Assembly: GCF_963855985.1 (NCBI RefSeq)
Contig: NC_087095.1
Coordinates: forward strand, 6,148,001 to 6,212,000
From: Ostrinia nubilalis
Taxonomy: Eukaryota > Arthropoda > Insecta > Lepidoptera > Crambidae
Length of the DNA: 64,000 nt
Reading direction: 5' to 3'
The notes beneath the pieces were generated by a model, which saw nothing but the letters and a program-made list of their open reading frames with translations, was not told the DNA's origin and did no database searches. The position numbers and the translations under genes are program-made. Within the stretch, counting starts at the first letter, position 1. The number at the start of each line of letters is the position of its first letter. Of this stretch, positions 35,116-44,830 are shown piece by piece.

Positions 35116-35942
35116 AATAGTAAACAATCTTTTAACTTAAAACTGTGTCTACCTGAAGATAAACGTTAGCGCTAGTTACATCATGTAACTTGTCAAAATG
35201 GCAACATCTCAATTTGAGATTCATTCTCGCTTCAGAGAGTATTTATGGGCTTCCATCCTATCAAGAGCTTCTGGAAACAAAAAAAACTTGTTATCCTTCA
35301 GAGAGAGACGATATTTGTGTGAGTTATCAATGATGGACATATTGTGAATTGGGCAACCTCTCGTATAAGCTACTTTTTGACGGCCAGCGGACCTATACAT
35401 ACAACTTTGTATTAAGTATTTCCCTTAATTTTTTTTTTTATTTTAGTAAAAGTTGATGCATACGAGCGCGCGCGAGTGCGAGTCGTTGTTATGTGTCATC
35501 AAAAGTGTCCCTTATACACCATATTGTAATTCTGGCAATTTTTCGTGGAAATATTTAATATAAAAAAATCGATTTTTCAACCCTCGATAACTCAAAAGTA
35601 CGCAGAGATAAGTGACAAGTATCTTCGCATGAAATACTCAGAATCACTTGTTTTATAACATGTGTGATCGGCATCTTGACATCGTTTAAGAATTTCGAAA
35701 AATTGACAGAAACGTAATTTCCTCCATACAAAAAATATGTATATATTTTTTTTTACTACGAAATAGACGTCGTAGGATTGTAATATTTTTTTGCCTTATT
35801 AGTTATCATAGCAGTAACCATCAAAAAAATTTTCGTGCCTCTAGCATCAATGTCCATGTTTTATTAAATCGGGACCACTGTGCGTCGGTTCACCTAGTAG
35901 GAGGCCTGCCCACGCTACATCTTCCAGCCCTTGGTCTTACAC

Positions 35943-37129
35943 CCTGTAGTTATATTTGGTTATGAGTTCGCAACTAGAACATTACCTACGCACGCTACAT
36001 TACGAGTAGATTTTATCAGCAGGCGAGCCCAATCTAATTTGTTTGAAAGTATGTATGGAAATATCCTGTTTTTATTTAGATTACTATCGTGTTATTGTAC
36101 CCTAATTTCAAGAGCATTGAACCCTCTTTTTATTAGACAGGAACAAGTCTAGACAAAATAGTTGTAGGATTTTAAGGAAATTGAAACTGAGAGGCAATGC
36201 TTGATGAAATCTTCTACATATAAGTAACTTACCACGAACCATACTAAATCAAAAGTTTTTTCCCAGCTATGGTTGTCAAGGAAAGTTTTCCCACAAAATT
36301 AATAAAGATTAAAGTTTAAAATACTTAGCCATGAACTTCCGTATTTTTACTGAAGGAAAACGCAAGAGACTTAATTGAATTTTCCCGTACCGTTATAATC
36401 AGGGTTAAACCTGATTATCGCCTGCCCCTGATCAATTAAATCACGAAGCAAAAATACAGAGCTTAGATAAGTAAGGTATTTTAAAAGCAACCTTGAAGGC
36501 TGTGAAAATTACATTAAAAATCCAAGAGAGATCCGAGCTTCCTCAGTTTTTATGCCAGATTACAACAAGTACCTACTACAGTGAGTAAATTATAAATTAT
36601 AGTTGCACGGCTCAGAATCTACAGATACCATACAAGGGTCAACATGGAACTATGCTAAAGGTCCTTCGAATGTTGTCCATTTGATCCTGATATTTAATGT
36701 TCTCGATATACCCCGGAGGCTGACATGTCGAAGTAGAGACCGAGTACATAGTACAAACTTTTGACAGTTCGGGCAGAAAGTTCCTGAAACCATTCGGCAA
36801 ATGCGGCATAGGAAGGCCCACCTATATGTATTTATTTATAGCATAGAATGAAGTTGATTAAATATGACATTTGACTAAAACATTCGTGCTGTTTGTACAA
36901 ACATTACTCTTTTCTTTCAGATAAAAAAAGGGCATTGCCTTTGTCTCAAATACCTACCTACAAGGAAAAAGTTTCAGGATATCACAATCAATCTTACAGC
37001 GATATTGTTTGCAAGATTAGGCATAACTTTACCAAAACTTTTCCTCGACATCAATCATGGTACCTAAATAGTACGTACGTGGGAGCAACTTTACGTGTAA
37101 GTACAAGTAACAACTTTATGTCGACTTAG
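35943..37129. other. No feature seen
   Basis: AT-rich sequence without supported genes or paired repeats. Confidence 0.5.
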
Positions 37130-37312
37130 ACCTTGTCCATACTAACGTATTGTCCGCCGCCGATTGTGAGCGCGCGTAAATAAAACTGCGCTTTTCCTTA
37201 AATAACTTCTCGTTTTCACCAAATCGTCCGAAAATCTAGGAGCGACCGTGAGCTACTTTGCTACTTATGGTCTGTGGCGGACAATACATTGGTGTGAACG
37301 AGGCCTTACTCT
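37130..37312. repeat. MITE with GTATTGTCCGCC arms
   Basis: AGACCTTGTCCATACTAACG at the left and its diverged inverse (AAGGCCTCGTTCACACCAAT) at the right, both followed by GTATTGTCCGCC. Non-coding. Confidence 0.7.
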
Positions 37313-37945
37313 TACCGAGCCCATTCTGCCGCCTAGCGTGATAAAACAGCTTTTAACAATTCGGACCGGAGTCGGATCTAGGATTAGGTACTTTAATTAT
37401 GAATTAACATTTAAAAGCGTCTTTTTCTTTTATTTGGATTGTTAAATTCGTATTCACAAATAGGCCTGTAGGCCCGTAAGCCTTTTTTTAGTTCTTAGTA
37501 ACATTATATCTCCCATTCATTACGTATATGCGTATGAAAGATTTTCGTATGAACGATATTCATTAAAATAAAATATTTTACCAAAACGTACAGGTGTAAA
37601 ACGAAGAATGCTGTTACAAACGAGGTATTTCAAAAACCAATTTTGCGGCACAAAAACGGTATAGTTTTTCTAAACAACGGCTTGCTAACAATACCAAGCA
37701 TAATAATTAATTTTTTTCATTGATACACTAGTACTACTATGTATGTAATTGTTAAATCAAAAGCTCACCAGCCAGACTAGGATGCGTTCCATTATAAAAT
37801 CTTATCGACAATTTTAAACAACGTGCAAAATCGATAAAATGCTTCGATAAAGTTTATCGCGGTGCGCATCCTTGGCCAGTTAAAAGAACCTAATTATTAA
37901 TTTTTAATAAAGATTATTAGCAATTTGTATTGCAAAAATTACTAA
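37313..37945. other. No feature seen
   Basis: AT-rich sequence. A direct and inverted pair of TCGATAA-like words near 37.81-37.86 kb is too short to interpret. Confidence 0.5.
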
Positions 37946-38081
37946 CAGTCCCGTTATCCCCTCGTGGTAAGCTAAATAAGCTTGTTTTACGAGTGGGCTC
38001 ACCATAATAGTCGAGCGGCGGTGGGATTCGAACCCGCATTCCTCGGATTTCGAGTCGGCCACTCCGACCCCTTCACCGTTT
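37946..38081 (-). repeat. tRNA-derived SINE, better copy
   Basis: The minus strand reads GGTCGGAGTGGCCGACTCG (A-box-like), then GGGTTCGAATCCCACC, a good RNA polymerase III B box, and a tail ending 'ttaccacgagggg'. It is not a tRNA gene: no cloverleaf can be closed and a diverged copy exists at 15.25 kb. The neighbouring 38,090-38,230 contains 'aattggggtcggctttcc' (minus strand), another common lepidopteran repeat phrase. Confidence 0.7.
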
Positions 38082-38234
38082 CATGATAATCAAGCCCTCA
38101 AAAAGTTAACTAAGTCCCGGCAATGACCCTGAACGATGTCTCGCGGGAGATACGATTAGGAAAGCCGACCCCAATTAAGAAGAAAATGAAAAAATGGAGA
38201 TAAAAACGGGTGAATGAAGTTACATCGTATGATG

Positions 38235-39013
38235 TATGGTGTAATAAGAAACTTTAAAAATTATACTGATGTAACGGACAGGATTTTATAAAAACATCTT
38301 ATCTCCTTAGATTTAGTATGATGAAAATACCTAATGAAAGATGCTAACTAATGTGTTATCTTTTTTAAATAATAGTACTTAAATAGTTTATCATGTAAGT
38401 ATAACAAAAACAATCTAAAAATTAATTAAAAATAACTTCTTTCAGTTTAACTTAGCTGAAAATTTATTCGAAAAGTGGCATTTCCGACAAGAGTGACACT
38501 GATAAATGGAGCCAGAAATACGGTCGTAGCGAATGACCAAGCTGGTGACGTCATCTCAATTAAACGAACTTCTTTAATTTCAGTACGTAAACAATTTGAC
38601 GTAGCATCTGCTACACACCCTGTATACTACTGTCTTATAGTCTATTGATGTTGCCTAATTCATAAACCAACACGGTGATGTGTGTACTTCCGAAACATCA
38701 AACAAAAGGGGTAATTAATCGGATGGACTACGTCATCTAAAGTACGTACTCCAAATGATGATGAGGCTCTGATTACTAAATCCATAATTTGCCAAAACTC
38801 CGATTTCATGTGCTAGCTCGGTTACCAAGGACATATTAACAGACCACTTACTGCAATAGACTTAGGCTTAAGGAATATTTATTTTCTCATTAAACCATAC
38901 AGGCACTGAAATTAGAAAACTATATGTGTGGGTATAAACTGTCCAGTGTGTATATTCAGGGTTAGCTAGGAGTTCTGTAGTCGGTCAGGTACACAATTAC
39001 ACATAGTGGGGCA
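38235..39013. other. No feature seen
   Basis: AT-rich sequence. ACACCCTGTATA at 38,615-38,630 is a lone MITE-type end. Confidence 0.5.
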
Positions 39014-39086
39014 GTTTTTGGGCATATTGCTGCGACACCGGGCCTGCTCCCTTGTCACATCTCCCTTTAGTTTCTGTGATCTGTGA
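39014..39086 (+). repeat. Dispersed 73-bp repeat, copy 2
   Basis: Near-identical to 24,401-24,473, with a few changes in the middle (GACACCGGGCCTGC). The extent is the same in both copies, which suggests a defined short element or a shared fragment end. Confidence 0.65.
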
Positions 39087-39304
39087 TTTGTACACAAGCT
39101 AGCTAAGTTACTCAACTCATATTTGCAAAATGTAAATCTGTTTTCTCGTAAAAGCTTTTCTTGTTGATATTAACTTGAGGACGTTAACGTTAGTTCAATT
39201 TGGTTTCTTAAAATTGTAGATATCCTCTCTCTAGGTAGCTTTATTACAACACTGTTATCTTCTTAGGTAGCACAGTCTAATAAATCTAAAGAAATACCAC
39301 TGCT

Positions 39305-39460
39305 AAAGAATGTGTACCTACCGACGACATCATAAAGGTAGCAGGAAAGCGCTGTACACAGGCGGCTACCAACCGGGTAACAAGGAAAGCATTGGGGGAG
39401 GCCTATGTTCAGCAGTGGACGTCCTATGGCTGAAATGATGATGATGATGAAAGAATGTGT
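39305..39460 (+). mobile_element. RTE 3' end with 11-bp target duplication and (ATG)n tail
   Basis: AAAGAATGTGT is found at 39,305-39,315 and 39,450-39,460. The insert encodes the last ~38 residues of an RTE protein without interruption (a DDIIKVAGKR-type segment, then ALGEAYVQQWTSYG and a stop), followed by (ATG)n. It is strongly 5' truncated. The perfect duplication suggests a fairly recent insertion. Confidence 0.85.
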
Positions 39461-41897
39461 CATTCTAAATACAATTTGCCATTATTATTATTTTTATGAT
39501 CAACAAAGTACTTAACTTAAAATTTCACAGCGTCTATGGAATGATTGGTCTGCAATATAAAATCAACGCGTGCTAATATCCAGAATGTTTGTGGCTAATA
39601 GATGTTTATGTTGAAAGTCGTTGATTCATAGGTCATTTCTAATGATAGATGATTTATGTGGACCTTGAAATTTTGCTATTCGCTTCTTGCATTAGATGAG
39701 CTCACAGTTAAAGTATATTAGTACTTCTCATTACTACGTTGTGTGCGCTATGCGAGAGTCAACACGAAATATGTCCCGGGTCACGCGGAATGTTGAGCGA
39801 CACACTGAGGGACAGTTCGGGGCAGTTTCGGAATGTTACTGCAACAAATAGAAGTTCCACGGGACATTTTGTCCTCTAGTGTATTTGGCTTAAGAGGGGC
39901 GTGCGAAATTTTTATACAAATTCCACTCTGTAGATCGTCACTTAGCTTTAATAAAAGCCATCAAGAAATCTTCTCAAAATACTTGGCGCGTAATAAACGT
40001 TAGATGGCAGCTTCGTCAAACACCATTTCCTGGAAGAAATTCTACGTCTTTTTAAAACTTAAAAGTAATCAAAAATATAATATATTCAGAAAGCTTTCTA
40101 CTCGTATCCTAGAGCTTATAAGTGCTTTGAGATTCACTGAAAGACCATCGACATTATTCAGTTAAAAAAGACAGGAATGTTATCATAGCAGCAAAGAATA
40201 GTAAAAATAAAACCGTTATGACTGTATCTTCTTTTAGTTCAATAATTATTTTCTTTGTTTCTTCTAATCCTGTTCATTAGGACAATAGCCATCGTCTCAA
40301 CTGTCATAACTGCAACGTGAAATAAATACTATCTTCTGTAGGCTTACGTCAAACAAATAAATAAATCTCTAGCTAGAAGGTTTGGTAAAGCAACGAAGAA
40401 AATAATTTTATTATGGTTTCTTTCTTTCAAAAGATGTCAAGGTCTGTTTCAGGAATGTAAAGTTCAATTAACTATACCTACAGTGTTAAGAAAGATTTTT
40501 CTTAACTCTAGAACAATTTTTTATTAATGATTTTTACTTTATTTACTTTAAATAAAATGCACATAACTATAAGTAGAACGTTGGATGTGTCAATTGAGTC
40601 CCATGTGAGAAATCATCTTTGATTAGGTGTTGGCTGGAAAAAAAAAATATCTTTACGAAGTCACAGGAAAAGCTAGCTTAAATATTACTAATTTATAATC
40701 GACATTTTATGTTGACTTTAGATAGCGGCACTTACACGTACGCCAGAAAAATCGACTATTTCACTTAGCACAACAACACAATAAGCAAGTGCATAGTTGA
40801 GACTCTTGTATTTAGATACCTATCTAGTTTTACTTTCATAATGCAGATGGCACTTCAAACTTTACACCAATGTACCTTGTGCAGTTGTAATTAGTGTTAT
40901 TTTGTTATAAAAATGTGGAGTCTATTGACCTTCATAATAATTTCTGGGGGCAAACATCTAACAACTGCTGAGTTCTATGAAAATTATTAATTAAAAGGAA
41001 AATTTACTTATGCAATTCTTCATCGTGTCATTTATTATAAAAAGATAACGTGAGGGGTTTTCTTAAGTAAGTAGGTTACTGCTCAATGGAGTTTTTCTCT
41101 CTTGATAGCTTTTGATAAATTGCCATAAATTATTAGCTCATATAAATAGCATTTTTAGATGTTTTCATGTAAGTAGGTAAATATACTCGTATGATAATAA
41201 TATTAATGCCTGTAAGGATACCGATATAATCATAATATACCTAATATGTATTGGTAGGCGTAATTATGTGAAATTGCTTCAATAAAACAAGTGATGGAAA
41301 AATTCAATTCCAGCTACGTAGTTATAACTTTCAACGTTTTGCTTTTACAAATTGCCCAGTTTTTAATATTTTCCCACATAATTTAACTTAGGTGTTAACT
41401 CAATCTGGTAGTAAAACGCCCCATAATAGAAGAGACTGGTACCTAATACAGCCCAAGTTCTATCATAAAATCATTGCTTAGTTCAAAAAATTCAATCAAG
41501 GTGTTCTAAATAAACAGGGTTGTTTTGTTGTCTTACTAAGAACTCGAATCATCTTAGAAACCAAAATCATTGTATGCTCGAAAACGTAAACGTACCTTTT
41601 CACGACTATCCAATTTCACAGAGTTAACCAAGTTGGTTAACCAACAGTAGAAAGCAATCAACAAGAATTAAAATTCTACGAACCATCGGTGACAACTACG
41701 AATACGTATGTTAAACGTATGTTGGAAATAAAAGTCATCACCAATAACTTCTATAAATCTTTGAATTTACTAAGAAACTTAGATACTTTAGTGTGTTTCG
41801 TAAATCGATGTTTAAGTGAACAACAGCTTGTCTGAAACAGTAGGCATAAATTCAGAATTACATTTACAGACTTACAACAATGTGTTAGGTGAGTAAG
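39461..41897. other. No feature seen
   Basis: 2.4 kb of AT-rich DNA without supported genes. Around 39.77-39.88 kb, GTCCCGGGTCACG/GGGACAG-like words recur but do not form a clear element. Confidence 0.55.
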
Positions 41898-42977
41898 TAG
41901 GGGGAGTCCGGGACAGTTTAGCAGGTGGGAGACAATAGCCACTGCTCATAGAATTTTTATGGAACTAAATATTGCGACGTAGCCACACTTCTTAGACTCC
42001 ATAGGCGCGTCCCACCTCGCTCATGCATTGCCGTTGCGATTGGTAGTTTGGTTTAGGAGTGACAACTTTTAACTTTACTTAAGTGTTATAGTTTTTTATA
42101 AAAATGTAATAATGGACAGCTTGGCCTGGGGTGGGAGACATTACCCTGGCATCGGGAAGAGACTTTACCCAGGGTAATCTGGTACTTTTATTGCAGATAA
42201 TCATCCAAAAATGCCTTTCCAATATAAAAGGGAACATCTAGAAATAGGCGCAATTTAGATCTGTCAGTAATAAGAAATGCTATGGGTATGTAACATTGAT
42301 AAAGGAAAATTAGAGGTGTTGCCCCAGTAGAAACCAGTTTATCCAGATCAACCAGTTTTAATAGAAAAACTAGTACGCAGAACTGACGGCCGATGGGGCA
42401 GAAAGGTTCTGGAATGGAGGCCGCGTACCGGAAAACGCAGCGTGGGACGTCCACCTACAAGGTGGACCGACGACATCGTAAAGGTAGCAGGGAAGCGCTG
42501 GACGCAGGCCGCTGCCAATCGATCAACATGGAAAGCATTGGGGGAGGCCTATGTTCAGCAGTGGACGTCCTGTGGCTGAAATGATGATGATGATGATGAT
42601 GAATAGAAAAAACGTTGCTGATTTTTTTCAAAACCTCAAAGAATTAAATTGTTACACATTTTCATTCAAGAAGATTACATTTCTTTATAGTATTATAATT
42701 TTTATTGATTATTTTGCTTATTTTTAAACCCGGGTAAAGGCTCCCTACTTGGGGGGTCAAGTCTCCCACCCAGGCGGGAGATATTAGCCAAATATCATTT
42801 TGGTTAAAATTGTTAATTACTCTTAAACTAATAATGATGTATTAAACTTTCTTAGAAGAAAATATAGCTAAATAATGTAGCTTAACATACAATTAATAAA
42901 AAATAGTGATTTGTAAGTATAGAAATATTTATGAGCATTTTAGTGGAAGGCGGGTAAACTCTCCCGGACTCCCCCTA
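41898..42977 (+). mobile_element. TA-flanked element with GGTGGGAGACA word array
   Basis: TA flanks termini GGGGGAGTCCGGGACAG and its inverse (GGGGGAGTCCGGGAGAG). Words like GGTGGGAGACA, GGCGGGAGATA and GGGTAAAC recur near both ends. On the plus strand at 42,211 a short frame opens MPFQYKREHLEIGAI, which resembles the start of pogo-type transposases, and then breaks; this is a weak hint. An RTE end is nested inside. It is non-autonomous in its present state. Confidence 0.65.
42360..42611 (+). mobile_element. RTE 3' end nested in the TA-flanked element
   Basis: AATAGAAAAA at 42,360-42,369 is repeated at 42,602-42,611. The insert encodes, without a stop, the last ~68 residues of an RTE protein (RWGRKVLEWRPRTGKRS, GRPPTRWTDDIVKVAG, EAYVQQWTSCG) and ends in (ATG)n. 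The nesting shows that the TA-flanked element was in place first. Confidence 0.85.
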
Positions 42978-43023
42978 CTAAGTAATGAGCTATGTTTGTC
43001 ATGTTTCGTTTTCATAAATAGTT

Positions 43024-43227
43024 AAGAATTAAACGAACTTACCTTGTGAAGTTCGATTCTTATTATACGAGTACCACGAACGAAGATGATTACCAATTTA
43101 CATGCAGCAGTACGTAGTATGGTGCCGTCCTTATCACACTCTTTAAAGCTACTAAAAGAAAAAACTTCTATCTCGCTCGCTCCCTCCCGGGCTCGGTGCG
43201 GCCGAGCTACGGTACTGGACGCCATTA
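43024..43227 (-). repeat. DIRS 3' terminus
   Basis: The inner part (43,082-43,227) is an inverted match to 47,912-48,059, carrying CTCGCTCCCTCCCGGGCTCG and CGTCCTTATCACACTC. The outer 60 bp (43,024-43,090) are not matched at the other end but are matched, inverted, in the internal complementary region, as expected for DIRS. Confidence 0.85.
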
Positions 43228-43304
43228 ATTTTAGAGTTGACTGGAATCAAATTTTTTGTGATTATCAGTAGGGTTAAGGCGAAAGCCTGGGTTGGGTGGG
43301 AGTA

Positions 43305-43423
43305 GGTAATCATCTTCGTTCGTGGTACTCGTATAATAAGAATCGAACTTCACAAGGTAAGTTCGTTTAATTCTTAATTATACTTCGTACCTCTTCCGAA
43401 GATGATTACCAATTTACATGCAG
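43305..43423 (-). repeat. DIRS internal complementary region
   Basis: 43,305-43,376 is the reverse complement of the element's left outer edge (43,024-43,090). 43,377-43,423 is the reverse complement of its right outer edge (48,035-48,080). The two pieces meet at AATTCTTAATTATACTTC. This arrangement would bridge the two ends during circle formation, the accepted role of this region in the DIRS group. Confidence 0.85.
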
Positions 43424-43585
43424 ATGTTTAGAGTTTCAAAAAATTTGATTAGGCAAATATGGGTTTTAATGATGAAAGAAAAACTAACTTTGCCCAATAC
43501 TTATTATATTATCTCATTTTCACAAAGGAAAAATCAACAGACAACAAAAAGTATTTTTCTGTGAAACTTCATAATTTGGCTATAA

Positions 43586-44542
43586 TTAGGTATGATTGAA
43601 CACAGAATTAGCAAATTCATTATTGGTAGCGCATACATTCACATCTCGGTTGTAATATTTAAGGAATACATTGGAAGAATCACTCCAGCCTGCAGCCCTA
43701 CGAACCACTTGCAGGCTGACTCCAGCGCGGCGAGCGGCCGATGTGGCTGCGTGCCGCGTGCTATGAGCGCCAAATATATTTGTATCTATGCCGCTTTTTT
43801 GCAAGGTACTCTTTACCCAGTGAGCAAGTGTTTGTGGTCCCACCTTATTGTGAGGTTTTCTGAAGCTGATGAACAAACTCCCTGATTCACAGTTTCGAAT
43901 ATTTAAAGTTTTATTCATATAAGACGTTAAAGCTAAAGCCGGACAAATTTTTGGATTTTCTACAATGAAGGGCAGCCTAATAAGTGGTTGATAGGCTCCA
44001 GGTCGGGATGTTTTTATTAAATCAGTTATTTTAATTATTACACAATCGCTTTCAATTACAATATTTGTTATTTTAATAAGGCTTAATGTTTGCATTCGCT
44101 GAGCAGATGCTATAGCAAGTAAAGTAACAGTTTTTGCTGACAAATCACGAAGACAAATATTATCATAAGGATAAAAATCACTTAAATAATTAAGTACAAT
44201 GATTGGGTCCCATGTAACATCATACTTAGGTGTGGGTGGTTTTAGGCGAAAAACACCCTTCAAAAGTCTAGTAATCATAATGTTTGATGTTACTGATGGA
44301 TCGAGTAATAATGACAAAGCTGATCTCATCGTATTTAGTGTGGTATAACTAGCGCCCGTCTCAAAACTTTCCGTAAAAAATTGAATCACCTGTGACACGC
44401 TAGCTTCACAATAATTATAATGATTATCCTGACAAAAATACCACCATTTTTTAAGAGATGAATTGTATTGATTTAGAGTGTTTTCAGCGAAAGAAGCCAT
44501 TAGTAAATTTAATGAAGTTGATGGAGCACCTCGTCTCATCAA
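43586..44542 (-). CDS. DIRS tyrosine recombinase
   Basis: A 318-residue protein that would integrate the circular element DNA. The N-terminal half is a helical core-binding region (ENTLNQYNSSLKKWW, about 20-35). The catalytic half shows R149 in ASAQRMQTL, HSTRH with H260 and R263, W286 in AAGWSDSS, and the nucleophile Y296 or Y297 in KYYNRD. All the residues expected of a tyrosine recombinase are therefore visible except the less conserved Lys. The start MMRR lies just after the remains of the RT-side reading frame (overlap of about 4 bp). No stop interrupts it; this is the best preserved gene of the element. Confidence 0.9.
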   Translation of the reverse strand: MMRRGAPSTSLNLLMASFAENTLNQYNSSLKKWWYFCQDNHYNYCEASVSQVIQFFTESFETGASYTTLNTMRSALSLLLDPSVTSNIMITRLLKGVFRLKPPTPKYDVTWDPIIVLNYLSDFYPYDNICLRDLSAKTVTLLAIASAQRMQTLSLIKITNIVIESDCVIIKITDLIKTSRPGAYQPLIRLPFIVENPKICPALALTSYMNKTLNIRNCESGSLFISFRKPHNKVGPQTLAHWVKSTLQKSGIDTNIFGAHSTRHAATSAARRAGVSLQVVRRAAGWSDSSNVFLKYYNRDVNVCATNNEFANSVFNHT

Positions 44543-44830
44543 TGTCTGCCGGATAATTTCGACGCCACCAGGGAAAGGTCCGAGTGGAGTGGATGAGCTT
44601 CCCTGAAAGGAGAGTGGAGCAATGACTTGTTTGGCTGAAATATAATCTCACGAGAAATCACCATTTTTTGATACATTGGGTACCACGGCTGTGATGGCCA
44701 AAAAGGTACAACGATAATGCCTTCAGCTTTATCTGATTTAATTTTTTGGAGAACTTTAGTTACCAAGCAAAAGGGGGGAAATGCGTAAAAATTTAAATTA
44801 TGCCAACTAAAAGTAAATTTTGTACACTTG
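44539..44830 (-). pseudogene. C-terminal end of the DIRS RT polyprotein, out of frame
   Basis: Beginning near 44,830 the minus strand encodes a conserved DIRS-type stretch (FSWHNLNFYAFPPF) and continues through a TKVLQKIKSDKAEG segment to a stop at 44,539. It is in a different frame from the main RT-RNase H ORF. A stretch that normally lies between the two appears deleted. This identifies the lesion that ends the upstream ORF early. Confidence 0.7.

Larger units (their letters stand above)
33505..35887. mobile_element. Transib-type palindromic element with CGTCG target duplication
   Basis: CGTCG at 33,505-33,509 and 35,883-35,887 flanks a 2,373-bp insert. The insert starts CACGGTGGTCCC and ends, inverted, CACAGTGGTCCC. 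A 5-bp GC-rich duplication and a CACRGTG heptamer are the marks of Transib transposons, whose ends resemble the V(D)J recombination signal. The whole element is an inverted repeat: arms of about 1.1 kb differ at only scattered positions, around an unpaired centre of roughly 160 bp (34,617-34,775). No Transib transposase is seen, so movement would need one supplied elsewhere. The few mismatches indicate recent formation or arm-to-arm gene conversion. Confidence 0.8.
33392..35942 (-). mobile_element. RTE 3' end split by the palindromic element
   Basis: TCTTACAC occurs at 33,392-33,399 and 35,935-35,942 and probably is the RTE target duplication. 33,400-33,509 and 35,888-35,934 join into one RTE C-terminal block of the kind seen at 24.6 kb. 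The comparison with that uninterrupted copy gives the empty-site sequence (ATCGTCGGTCCACC) and so defines the edges of the inserted element. Confidence 0.75.

Noticed and set aside
37946..38081. tRNA gene (B box GGGTTCGAATCCC)
   Set aside because: No cloverleaf can be drawn and a diverged dispersed copy is present at 15.25 kb, so it is a SINE.
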